Part shown: one piece after another, positions 40,384-49,306 of the stretch
Numbering within the stretch: position 1 is the first letter of the stretch
Layout: every line of letters starts with the position of its first letter
NCBI GenBank assembly: GCA_017644045.1
Contig: JAEPMI010000008.1
Span: 496,001 to 560,000 of the forward strand
Length of the DNA: 64,000 bases
From: Deltaproteobacteria bacterium
Lineage (GTDB): Bacteria; Myxococcota_A; Polyangia; Polyangiales; Houyiibacteriaceae
Reading direction: 5' to 3'
Translations under genes and position numbers: made by a program
The notes under the pieces: generated by a model
Told to the model about the DNA's origin: nothing
Database searches by the model: none
The model's input: only the letters and a program-made list of their open reading frames with translations

Positions 40384-41639
40384 GGTCGGCTGCGGCTCAG
40401 GCCGGAGAGTCGCGCCCAGCCCGTGGAGCCCTCGGCGACGACGAAGCTCCAAAGTCCGTCCATCGAGCGGTCGACCATGGAGTCGCGTCCATCGACGACG
40501 CCATCGAAGACCACGAGCTTCGTGCCGCTGGCCAGGGCGCCGGTCGGCGACCCGTTGGGCGCGTCGTGCAGCGGGATCTCCGCCGTCGCCTCGTGCCGCC
40601 ACAGGATGGCGTCGCGCCGAGGGCAGGGCGTGTCCGCACGCGGACCGAGCGCCGACTCGAGGATCGTCCGCTGCTCCTGGCGGATGTCCCGCTGGTTGGG
40701 CGTGCAGAGCCAGACCCTCCCCGCGCCGGCGTCGATGGCGGTCAGGAAGATGTGGTCGATGCCCGAGCGAATGACGGCTGCGCCGATCGCCGAGGGTGCG
40801 GCCGCGTTTCCGTAGGTCCAGCAGGTGCGCGGCTCGGGGGCCGCGGCAGCGAGCGCGGGCGTCGGCTCTGCGGGCGCCTCGCCGGCGGCGAACGCCAGGA
40901 AGCGGTCGGGGCGCACGAGGGAAGCGAGCTCCGCGTAGGGCAGGGTGACCCCACGAAGGCGCGCGCCATCGCGTCGCTGCCAGGACCCCTTCAGCCCGTC
41001 GGTGCCGAGCGCGACGCTCATCGTGTAGCAGTTGTCATCGATGGTGGGCGCGCGTCGGAGCGACGCGGCGCAGAGCGCCTTGGAGAGCTTGGTCCCGATC
41101 ACGAACGCCTCGTCCAGGTCGACGCGCTGCGGACCGAGCGGCGTGAGCACGAACGTGAGGGCCCAGGACCGCTTCCGTGCGGGGCTTCGGGTGTTCCACT
41201 CGCACATCATCGAGACCAGCTCGGCGGTGGCGAGGGTCGCCTCGCACTCGCCGACCACGTTCGGGTGCGAGGCGAGCGCGGCCCGGCCGATGGCCGAGCG
41301 CACCCGCAGGTCGAGGTCGGCCGTGCGCGCTTCGTCGCCGAGGTCGACGATCGGCCGCCGGACTCGGACGCGCTCGTTGCGCAGCCGGAAGCGAGCCTCG
41401 TAGCGAACCGGGAGCGCGGCGGACAGCTCGCGCACCACCGTCGGCCGCGCGGCGGCGACAGCAGGCGCCTCACGCCCCTGCGGTTTGCTCGACGCCGACT
41501 CCGGCTCGAGCTCGGCCGCCGGCTCGGCGGCCAACGCCTCGTCACCCGCCGCCGGTCGCGACTCCGCCCGTTCCGTCGTGCTCGACCCGCCACCGCAGCC
41601 GAGGGCAATGATGAGAGAGAGTCGAATCGCCCAGCGCAT
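40380..41639 (-). CDS. Predicted lipoprotein with possible SH3-like C-terminus
   Basis: A 419-residue protein, signal MRWAIRLSLIIALGC with Cys15 followed by G-G-G-S. An Ala/Pro/Glu linker runs to about residue 70. The central domain has VVRELSAALPVRYEARFRLR, IVDLGDEARTADLDLRVRSA and several Cys (VSMMCEWNT, NCYTMSVAL). The last 80 residues (ATAEIPLHDAPNGSPTGALA, GTKLVVFDGVVDGRDSMVDR, DGLWSFVVAEGSTGWAR) have the strand pattern of a bacterial SH3 domain, which would suit cell-wall binding; that is inference. A TATCCT box six bases before the ATG suggests leaderless expression. It ends GTGA-coupled to the 39466 gene. Confidence 0.72.
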   Translation of the reverse strand: MRWAIRLSLIIALGCGGGSSTTERAESRPAAGDEALAAEPAAELEPESASSKPQGREAPAVAAARPTVVRELSAALPVRYEARFRLRNERVRVRRPIVDLGDEARTADLDLRVRSAIGRAALASHPNVVGECEATLATAELVSMMCEWNTRSPARKRSWALTFVLTPLGPQRVDLDEAFVIGTKLSKALCAASLRRAPTIDDNCYTMSVALGTDGLKGSWQRRDGARLRGVTLPYAELASLVRPDRFLAFAAGEAPAEPTPALAAAAPEPRTCWTYGNAAAPSAIGAAVIRSGIDHIFLTAIDAGAGRVWLCTPNQRDIRQEQRTILESALGPRADTPCPRRDAILWRHEATAEIPLHDAPNGSPTGALASGTKLVVFDGVVDGRDSMVDRSMDGLWSFVVAEGSTGWARLSGLSRSRP

Positions 41640-41645
41640 GGACGG

Positions 41646-41651
41646 AGGATA
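41646..41651 (-). promoter_or_regulatory. Candidate leaderless -10 box
   Basis: TATCCT lies six bases before ATG 41639. Confidence 0.5.
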
Positions 41652-41703
41652 CGAAATCGCCGGGAACGCGGGGGGCGGACTTCGGTGCTTGCGAACGAAA
41701 GAC

Positions 41704-41738
41704 GAAGCCCCCGGAATCGCAAGGATTCCGAGGGCTTC
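41704..41738 (-). terminator. Terminator downstream of tRNA-Val
   Basis: GAAGCCC-C-CGGAATC pairs with GATTCCG-A-GGGCTTC as a 15-bp stem with one mismatch and a 5-base loop. On the minus strand the stem is followed by TCTTTCGTT. It begins three bases beyond the tRNA 3' end. Confidence 0.75.
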
Positions 41739-41741
41739 GGT

Positions 41742-41816
41742 TGGTGGGCGATCGCAGATTTGAACTGCGGACTTCCTCCGTGTGAAGAAGGCACTCTACC
41801 ACTGAGTTAATCGCCC
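41742..41816 (-). tRNA. tRNA-Val (anticodon CAC)
   Basis: Folds as a full cloverleaf on the minus strand: acceptor GGGCGAT/ATCGCCC, D arm ACTC-AGTGGTA-GAGT, anticodon stem CCTTC/GGAGG (one G-T pair) with loop TTCACAC giving anticodon CAC for GUG, a 5-base variable loop, and T arm CGCAG-TTCAAAT-CTGCG. The discriminator A is followed by an encoded CCA. A stable hairpin terminator lies immediately downstream. GUG is expected to be a frequent valine codon in this GC-rich genome. Confidence 0.95.
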
Positions 41817-41998
41817 GAGTCGGTTGTCAGCACCGCCTCCGGTGGGGCATCGCCCTCCGAAGGACGGCTGAGATAGCAACGAGGGCACGGGGGGTCAAGG
41901 GTCGAGCGACGACGCACGGCCGGAGTTGACCCTGGGAGGAGCGGGTGCCACATATCCGCACACCGGGCCGACCTGTTCAGCGGCCCAGGAGGTACCCA

Positions 41999-43180
<1,182 letters not shown>

Positions 43181-43188
43181 ACGATCGC

Positions 43189-44739
43189 GTGGACGGAGAG
43201 GGCGCCACGGCAACTCCCGGGGCACCGCCGAACGGCGGTGACGGGGGGCGCACGCCCTCGGGCCGTCCATCGGCGCCGCGCCATGTCTCGCGGCTCGTGC
43301 TCGCCGGTCTGCCGATCGACGCGAGCGCGACCGGTGAGCGCTCCGGACGCGCGGTCAGCTCCGATCCGAGCGGCGGCGACCCGGACGAGGTCCAGGTCCT
43401 CGGCCGTGACGGTGCGCCCTGGCGCATCGACCGCCGCAGCACGCGGGTGAGCGAGCCCGGCGACGGGCTCGAGGTCGTGCTCGTGGAGCGCGTCGCGGAC
43501 CTCGTGGACCGCGCGCAGCTCGTGCTCGGTTTCCCGGTCGAGATGGAGTGGGTCGAGCAGGGCGACGAGATCGTCATCGTCCAGGTCGAGCCGCTGAAGC
43601 TCGAGCGGCACCACGCCGACGGTCCCTTCCGCCGCGTGGCGCTCACCGCGGCCGACGAGGGCGTGGTCGCGCCGCTCACCATCGACGCGCTCGACCAGGG
43701 GCTCAGCGCGGCCGAGGAAGAAGGCCCACGGGTCGGTCAGACCGTGCGCCGCATCTACGGCCGCCCGTACCGCCGCCGCACCCAGCCGAGCATTCTCGGG
43801 CGCCTCGAGCCGACCCCGCTGGTGCAGGCCGCGAAGGCGTGCGCCGTGGCGACCCGCGACGTGGCGCCGCTACTCACCAGCGCGCTCCGCTTCGACAAGG
43901 AGAGCGGCGACCGCTTCCGGAAGCTCGCGACCGGTGACCTGCAGTCGCTCGACGACGAGGCGCTGCTCCAAGTGCTCCGCGAGCGGCAGCAGTTCGTGGC
44001 CGAGGCCTTCCTGCAGCTCGACTACAGCCGCGAGGCGACCCGCCAGGCGCTGCACGCGCTCGAGGCGACCATCGGCGAGCTACCGAAGTCGGTCTACCCC
44101 GCGCTGGCCGCGCCGCGTTCGGTGCGCGCGCGCCGCAAGTACTTCGCGAAGCTCCGCGAGCTCGCGGACAGCTTCGAGCGTGCCGGCGTTCCCATCGGCA
44201 CCACCGAGCCGCTCCCTGCTTCGCTCGCGCGCCAGTGGCGTGAGGTGGCTCGCGAGCTCACCGACGTGCGACCGCTCGGCATCAACGTCTTGCCCGAGCC
44301 CATCGGCAACTCGGACCGCGCGCTCCGCGGGGCGCTGAAGATGGTCGGCACCGAGTCGCCCGACACCGTCGAGCGCCGCCGCAAGGAAGCGCGAGAGAGC
44401 GTCATCCGCGTCGCCCGCTCGCGGAGCCTGCGCCGGATGCGCGAGGTGTTGGTGCGCCCGCTGCTCACCCTCCTCGATCGCATCGCGACCGCGAAGGGTC
44501 GGCTCAGCGAGGGCACCGCGCGCAGCCTGGTGCTGCTCCGCTCCGCCGCCGTCGAAGCCGGTCGCCGCCTGGTCGACATGGCCATCCTCGACGAGCCCGA
44601 AGACGCGCTCTACCTCTGGCTCGCCGAGCTCGAGGACGCCGTCCGCGGCGAGCCCGGCGCCTACGCCGCGCGCGTGCGCCTGCGCCGCGAGGACGACGCC
44701 CGCTGGGCCAGCTTCGACGCGCCCCGCAACCTGCGCTGA
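43189..44739 (+). CDS. Degenerate PEP synthase / rifampin-phosphotransferase-like protein
   Basis: A 516-residue protein from GTG 43189, nine bases after the thiolase stop. Two separated segments look like parts of PEP-synthase-family enzymes. LVLGFPVEMEWVEQGDEIVI followed by VQVEPL (about 100-130) matches the end of the ATP-grasp half, where the family has an I-E-W-A ... L-x-x-L-Q-x-R-P strand. ARSLVLLRSAAVEAGRRLVD then LDEPEDALYLWLAELEDAV (about 440-490) matches the linker just before the swivelling phosphohistidine domain. Most of the ATP-binding part and the whole T-S-H phosphohistidine domain are missing, so phosphotransfer is not expected. The middle is an Arg-rich helical region. A binding or scaffold role is inferred. 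Confidence 0.65.
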   Translation: MDGEGATATPGAPPNGGDGGRTPSGRPSAPRHVSRLVLAGLPIDASATGERSGRAVSSDPSGGDPDEVQVLGRDGAPWRIDRRSTRVSEPGDGLEVVLVERVADLVDRAQLVLGFPVEMEWVEQGDEIVIVQVEPLKLERHHADGPFRRVALTAADEGVVAPLTIDALDQGLSAAEEEGPRVGQTVRRIYGRPYRRRTQPSILGRLEPTPLVQAAKACAVATRDVAPLLTSALRFDKESGDRFRKLATGDLQSLDDEALLQVLRERQQFVAEAFLQLDYSREATRQALHALEATIGELPKSVYPALAAPRSVRARRKYFAKLRELADSFERAGVPIGTTEPLPASLARQWREVARELTDVRPLGINVLPEPIGNSDRALRGALKMVGTESPDTVERRRKEARESVIRVARSRSLRRMREVLVRPLLTLLDRIATAKGRLSEGTARSLVLLRSAAVEAGRRLVDMAILDEPEDALYLWLAELEDAVRGEPGAYAARVRLRREDDARWASFDAPRNLR

Positions 44740-44832
44740 CCGGCCCGGCTCACCACGCTTCCGTCAGGAACGGGTCATGACGGAGCCAAGACGAACGGGA
44801 CTCGGATCGGCTGGTTGTGGTAGCCACTCGGC

Positions 44833-45558
44833 ATGGGCGCTTGGGGCAGTGGCATCTTCCAGAACGATCTCTCGCAGGACGAGCTCTGCGAGGTGGCGGA
44901 CAGCATCGAGAGCGCGCTCGCCGACCTCGGAGAGCCGGGGCCGGAGACGGGGGCTCAGCTCGCCGCGGGCATCGCGCTGCTGATGCAGTTCTCGCCGTAC
45001 TCGCTGGACGCGGAGAGTCCGTCGCGGGAGCGCATCTTGGCGGCGGTCGAGGGACATCGGTCGTCGATCGAGAACCCGAGCGCGGAGCTGACGGCGGCGC
45101 TCGACGCGATCGTCGCGGGCGAGCGCCCCGAGTACGACGTCATCAAGTTCCCCGTCGATGTCGAGACGGCGCTCCACGGACCGCAGCAGTCGGAGTTCCC
45201 GGTGCAGAAGACCTGGGCACGACCGCCCGAGGGGTCGTTCGACCATCCGGCGGCGCGCGCCTTCGTGAAGGGTGTCGCGGACTCCTGCGCCGCGAAGGCC
45301 GAAGCGCTCTTCCTCGAGAGCGAGGAGTGGGTGCTGGGCGATCTCTGCCGCGAGGGCTACGGGATGGGCAACTTCGGGCTGCTGCTGGTGCTCGACCCCA
45401 TCGACCTCGACGTCGAGAGGGTCCGCAAGTGGCGCGCTCGGTGGGAGGCAGGGAAGGGCGAGCCCCATCCGTCCGAGGCGGACTTCATCCTCGAGTACGA
45501 GTCGTGTGTCGCGAAGGCCTTCGACGCGCTCGAAGCCAAGTGCGCGCCGACCTCCTGA
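44833..45558 (+). CDS. DUF4259 domain protein
   Basis: A 241-residue cytoplasmic protein. It begins MGAWGSGIFQNDLSQDELCE; the M-G-x-W-G-x-G-x-F-x-N-D start is the hallmark of DUF4259, whose members often occur in toxin-immunity and accessory regions, with unknown mechanism. The family domain (about 1-110) is followed by a second part (about 130-240) with GSFDHPAARAFVKGVADSCA and DFILEYESCVAKAFDALEAK. TAGCCA lies six bases before the ATG. Nothing in the neighbourhood looks like a toxin. Ends five bases from the convergent lipoprotein gene. Confidence 0.82.
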   Translation: MGAWGSGIFQNDLSQDELCEVADSIESALADLGEPGPETGAQLAAGIALLMQFSPYSLDAESPSRERILAAVEGHRSSIENPSAELTAALDAIVAGERPEYDVIKFPVDVETALHGPQQSEFPVQKTWARPPEGSFDHPAARAFVKGVADSCAAKAEALFLESEEWVLGDLCREGYGMGNFGLLLVLDPIDLDVERVRKWRARWEAGKGEPHPSEADFILEYESCVAKAFDALEAKCAPTS

Positions 45559-45562
45559 GCCT

Positions 45563-46909
45563 TCAGAGGACGTCGCTGCAGCAGCCACCGACGCAGGTGC
45601 CGGGACAGCGATTCGTGGAGCCGCCGCCGCACTCGTTGCAGAGGCCGCAGGCGTCCCCATCTTCCTTCGCGCAGCCGCGCGGCTCGAGGACCGGGTTGGC
45701 CATCGCACACGCGCCCGCTCCGTCGCACTCGAGGTCGTAGCAGCTGCGTCGTTGTGTGCCGGAGCTGCAGCTGATGCCGATGCACGGGCCCCAGGCGCCG
45801 CAGCTGCTCGCGCCGCAGGTCACGCCGCTCGGCTCGGGCGCGTTCACGCAGCCGCCGGGGCCGCAGCTGTCGGCGGTGCAGGGGTTGCCGTCGTCGCAGC
45901 CCGCGGGGACGCAGCTGCCGCCACAGCACATCTCGCCACCGCTGCACGTGTCCGTGCGCTGACAGGTGTCGCCCATGCAGGTCGCGGTCTGGCAGGGGCC
46001 GGCCACGCAGTTCATCGGGGTGCAGGTGGGGTACTGGCAACCCGCCGCTTCACAGGTGCCGCCGGCGGAGTCGGTGCAGCGGCCGTCGTCGGGGGCGTTC
46101 GTGCAGGTGTCCCCGGCCTCGTCGCAGCCGTCGGCGGTGCAGTCGATCGTGTCGGCGCAGTCGGGGGCGCTGCCGCCCACGCAGGAGCCGGCGGCGCAGC
46201 GCTCGGCGCCGTTGCAGAAGGCGCCGTCGTCGCAGTCGGCGTCGGCGGTGCAGTCCGGCGGCGGGCCCATGTCGACCTCGCCGCCACCGCCGTCGTCTTC
46301 GGGGTCCGGCTCGAGCCGCACGCAGCCGAGCTCCGGCAGGCACCCCTCGCCATCGTCGCAGCGCTCGCTGAAGGCGACGTCGAAGCAAGCGCCGTCGACG
46401 CAGCGCGCCTCGGCGCACGCGCCGATCGGCGCGGCGCAGTCGGCGTTCGCGGTGCAACGCTCGCCCTCGCAGGCCTCCGGTGTCTCGGGCGAGCAGTCGG
46501 GCGCGACGCACTGGCCGTCCTCGCACTGCGTGGCTTCGGACGAGCCCGAGGGCGACGGGCAGCTCACGCCGGAGCAGTCCCGGGTGAAGACCAGCGTCAC
46601 GGCGTTCGTGCTGCTCACGCGAACCTGCACGACCCGCTGCGCGAGGACGGCTCCGTCCAACGTCAGCCGGCCCCGGACGAAGGCCTCGTCTCCTTGCACC
46701 GGGATCTCCGCGATGCGGACGCCGGCGACGAAGTCCTGGGTGCCGTCGACCGCGACCAGCTCGACGAAGTCCGTGTCATCGACGGAGAGGCTGACCTCGT
46801 CGAACTCCACGTCCGGAAGGTAGTCGGTGCGGACGTTGACCCGAACGAGGCCGCTCTCGCTGCAGTCGCAAGCCCCGAGGAACATCAGACAGAGGAGGGC
46901 GCGGCGCAT
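45563..46909 (-). CDS. Large Cys-rich lipoprotein
   Basis: A 448-residue protein. Signal MRRALLCLMFLGAC, Cys14 followed by D-C-S. An N-terminal beta domain (about 20-110: VRVNVRTDYLPDVEFDEVSL, VVQVRVSSTNAVTLVFTRDC) is followed by more than 300 residues with dozens of cysteines in C-x(n)-C-D/N patterns: CTADADCDDGAFCNGAERCA, DTIDCTADGCDEAGDTCTNA, MNCVAGPCQTATCMGD, DDGNPCTADSCGPGGC. These resemble the EGF/TIL-like disulfide repeats common in myxobacterial outer-surface proteins. A TAACCT box lies six bases before the ATG and no ribosome site is present. Function unknown. Confidence 0.82.
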   Translation of the reverse strand: MRRALLCLMFLGACDCSESGLVRVNVRTDYLPDVEFDEVSLSVDDTDFVELVAVDGTQDFVAGVRIAEIPVQGDEAFVRGRLTLDGAVLAQRVVQVRVSSTNAVTLVFTRDCSGVSCPSPSGSSEATQCEDGQCVAPDCSPETPEACEGERCTANADCAAPIGACAEARCVDGACFDVAFSERCDDGEGCLPELGCVRLEPDPEDDGGGGEVDMGPPPDCTADADCDDGAFCNGAERCAAGSCVGGSAPDCADTIDCTADGCDEAGDTCTNAPDDGRCTDSAGGTCEAAGCQYPTCTPMNCVAGPCQTATCMGDTCQRTDTCSGGEMCCGGSCVPAGCDDGNPCTADSCGPGGCVNAPEPSGVTCGASSCGAWGPCIGISCSSGTQRRSCYDLECDGAGACAMANPVLEPRGCAKEDGDACGLCNECGGGSTNRCPGTCVGGCCSDVL

Positions 46910-46915
46910 TCGGAC

Positions 46916-46921
46916 AGGTTA
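46916..46921 (-). promoter_or_regulatory. Candidate leaderless -10 box
   Basis: TAACCT lies six bases before ATG 46909. Confidence 0.5.
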
Positions 46922-46930
46922 GCACTCGGA

Positions 46931-47398
46931 TCAGCAGGCGCGCGCGAGGGGCGGCGTCGACGGGCGAGCCATCCGACGACCCGGATGACAGACCGCGGCT
47001 TCGAGCTCGCCGGCGACCAGGTGTGGGTCCAGCTCTCCGCAGAGCACCACGTCACAGCCGGACTCGAGCGCGAGCTGTTCCACCGCCGCGTCGTGGGTGC
47101 GGGTCGTCGCGAGCACGGCGACGTCGCTGGTCGCCTCGTGGGAGCGAAGGGCGCCCACCAGCGCCAGGACGTCGTGGCCCGGCATGTCGAGGTCGACGAC
47201 CAGCGCGCGGCTGCCGTTCTCCGCGATCAGCTGCAGCGCCTGCTCGATGTCGGAGGTGCACGTCGAACGGAACCCCCACAGCTCGAGGGTGCGACGGCAG
47301 ACCTGTACCGCGTCCTCGTCCTCCCAAGGCTGGACGACGACCACGGGGACGTGGGTCGAGGAGGAGCAGAGGGAGTGGTGGGTGGTGTGTCGAGTCAT
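46931..47398 (-). CDS. Stand-alone response-regulator receiver domain
   Basis: A 155-residue protein with a receiver fold and no output domain. After a short His/Thr/Ser-rich start (ATG 47398) it reads VPVVVVQPWEDEDAVQVCRR (acidic pocket E-D-E-D), LQLIAENGSRALVVDLDMPG (phospho-acceptor Asp in V-D-L-D-M-P-G), and VAVLATTRTHDAAVEQLALE (Thr of the switch). The conserved Lys of loop 5 is not obvious: the sequence there is CDVVLCGELDP. It may therefore be a weak or inactive phosphoacceptor. No histidine kinase is near. Divergent from the hydroxyacyl-CoA dehydrogenase gene. Confidence 0.8.
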   Translation of the reverse strand: MTRHTTHHSLCSSSTHVPVVVVQPWEDEDAVQVCRRTLELWGFRSTCTSDIEQALQLIAENGSRALVVDLDMPGHDVLALVGALRSHEATSDVAVLATTRTHDAAVEQLALESGCDVVLCGELDPHLVAGELEAAVCHPGRRMARPSTPPLARAC

Positions 47399-47589
47399 GG
47401 GTGTTCGTCCGCGCTCCGGGTCGTTCGGAGTCACCGAGACGAGATGCAAGGGCCGTGCACAGCGAATGTCCCGCCCTGGTGACGCTCGGTCGCTGCAAAA
47501 ATGCACGACGAGGCGACTTGCCCCGGTGGTCCCGCTGGGGTCGACTCGGCGGCGGCTCCAATGCTAGGGAGCCTCCGAGGTGATTGTTC

Positions 47590-48477
47590 ATGAGTGACGT
47601 GAAGATCTTCGGCGTCGTGGGCGCCGGACAGATGGGGCGCGGCATCGCGCAGGTCGCAGCGCAGACCGGCTTCGAGGTGAAGCTGCTCGACGCGCAGCAG
47701 GACTGGGCCGACGCGGGCAAGGAGCGCATCGCCAAGGGGCTCGACCGCCTCATCCAGAAGGAGCGGATGACCCAGGCCGACGCCGACGCCCTCCTCGGGC
47801 GCATCACGCCGACGGCCGACTACGCCGACTTCGCCGACGCGGACATGGTCGTCGAGGCCGCCACCGAGGACCTGGCGATCAAGGAGTCCATCTTCCGCAG
47901 CGCCGACCAGGCGATGAAGAAGGCGTCGGGCATCCTCGCGAGCAACACCTCGAGCATCTCGCTCACCAAGATCGCGGCCGCCACCGAGCGGCCCGACAAG
48001 GTGATCGGGATGCACTTCATGAACCCGGTGCCGCTGATGAAGCTCGTCGAGCTCGTGCGCGCGCTGCAGACCAGCGACGAGACCTTCGACGCGACCGCCG
48101 CCATCGGCGAGCAGATGGGCAAGGTCCTGGTCAGCACCAAGGACATGCCCGGCTTCATCGTCAACCGGATGCTCATCCCGTTCCTGAACGAGGGCTGCTT
48201 CGCGCTCCAGGAGGGGCTCGGCACCGTCCACGACATCGACACCGCCGCGAAGCTCGGCCTGAACCACCCGATGGGCCCCTTCGAGCTCGCCGACCTCATC
48301 GGCCTCGACACGGTGCTCTACATCGGAGAGGTGCTGCACCGCGAGTTCGGTGACGACAAGTACCGCCCGCCCGCCACGCTTCGGAACTACGTCGCCGCGG
48401 GCTGGCTCGGTCGCAAGACCGGCCGCGGTTTCTACCACTACGACGAGCGCGGCAAGCCGATCCGCGAGGGAGCCTGA
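47590..48477 (+). CDS. hbd: 3-hydroxybutyryl-CoA dehydrogenase family
   Basis: A 295-residue NAD(P)-dependent 3-hydroxyacyl-CoA dehydrogenase. ATG 47590 is preceded by a GAGGTGA ribosome site and gives MSDVKIFGVVGAGQMGRGIA, the Rossmann motif. SNTSSISLTKIAAATERPDK, the catalytic HFMNPVPLMKLVELV (His, Asn) and STKDMPGFIVNRMLIPFLNE are diagnostic of the single-domain Hbd type. The C-terminus GRKTGRGFYHYDERGKP is standard. It interconverts acetoacetyl-CoA and 3-hydroxybutyryl-CoA. The crotonase gene starts four bases after its last base, so they form one operon. The thiolase for the previous step lies 4.4 kb upstream. Confidence 0.95.
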   Translation: MSDVKIFGVVGAGQMGRGIAQVAAQTGFEVKLLDAQQDWADAGKERIAKGLDRLIQKERMTQADADALLGRITPTADYADFADADMVVEAATEDLAIKESIFRSADQAMKKASGILASNTSSISLTKIAAATERPDKVIGMHFMNPVPLMKLVELVRALQTSDETFDATAAIGEQMGKVLVSTKDMPGFIVNRMLIPFLNEGCFALQEGLGTVHDIDTAAKLGLNHPMGPFELADLIGLDTVLYIGEVLHREFGDDKYRPPATLRNYVAAGWLGRKTGRGFYHYDERGKPIREGA

Positions 48478-48480
48478 GCC

Positions 48481-49263
48481 ATGAGTGACGTCGTCCTCTT
48501 CGAGACCACCGAGACCGACACGGGCGCGACCATCGCGCTCGTCACCATCAATCGCCCCGACAAGCTCAACGCGCTGAACCGAGACGTGCTCACGGGGCTC
48601 GAGATGCGGCTCGGCGAAGCGCGCGACGCGGGCGCGCGATGCATGATCGTCACCGGCGCGGGCAAGGCCTTCGTCGCAGGCGCGGACATCTCGGCCATGC
48701 AGGACATGACGCCGGGCGAGGCACGCGACTTCTCCGAGCTCGGCCACCGGGTCGGCCACGCCATGGAGGCGCAGCCGTACCCGATCATCGCGGCCATCAA
48801 TGGCTTCGCCCTCGGCGGCGGCTGCGAGCTCGCGCTCGCGTGCGACTTCGCCTACGCCTCGACCAAGGCCAAGCTCGGCCAGCCCGAGACCAAGCTCGGC
48901 GTGATCCCCGGCTTCGGCGGCACCCAGCGGCTGCTCCGTCGGGTCGGCGTCGCGATGGCCCGCGAGCTCGTCTACACCGGCAAGATGATCGGCGCCGACG
49001 AGGCGCTGCGCATCGGTCTCGTCAACGAGGTGCACGAGCCGGAGGCGCTCATGCCCGCCGTCCGCAACGCCGCCGAGATGATCTGCGCCAACGGCCCGGT
49101 CTCCATCGACCTGGCCAAGAAGGTCATCCTCAAGGGCCGCGACAAGGCGCTCAGCGACGCCAACCGTCTCGAGGCCGCCGCCTTCGGCCGCTGCTTCGAG
49201 TCGCCGCAGCAGAAGGAAGGCATGGCCGCCTTCCTCGAGAAGCGCCCCGCCAACTTCGAGTAG
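48481..49263 (+). CDS. Enoyl-CoA hydratase (crotonase family)
   Basis: A 260-residue crotonase. CoA- and oxyanion-hole segments: [35 protein letters not shown] (G-A-D-I-S) and [20 protein letters not shown]. The catalytic Glu pair is present: the first in the [12 protein letters not shown] helix, the second in [20 protein letters not shown]. It hydrates crotonyl-CoA (or other enoyl-CoA) to the 3-hydroxyacyl-CoA that is the Hbd substrate. Length and motifs are typical. It follows hbd closely in the same operon. Confidence 0.95.
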   Translation: MSDVVLFETTETDTGATIALVTINRPDKLNALNRDVLTGLEMRLGEARDAGARCMIVTGAGKAFVAGADISAMQDMTPGEARDFSELGHRVGHAMEAQPYPIIAAINGFALGGGCELALACDFAYASTKAKLGQPETKLGVIPGFGGTQRLLRRVGVAMARELVYTGKMIGADEALRIGLVNEVHEPEALMPAVRNAAEMICANGPVSIDLAKKVILKGRDKALSDANRLEAAAFGRCFESPQQKEGMAAFLEKRPANFE

Positions 49264-49306
49264 CCCTCGGGAATACGCGACCGCTCCGCCGCCGTCTGGC
49301 CCCGCG

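Noticed and set aside
45272-47482. A 736-codon + strand frame across the Cys-rich lipoprotein and receiver genes.
   Set aside because: It starts inside the DUF4259 gene in another frame and crosses two supported minus-strand genes; its sequence is Ala/Gly/Val low-complexity.
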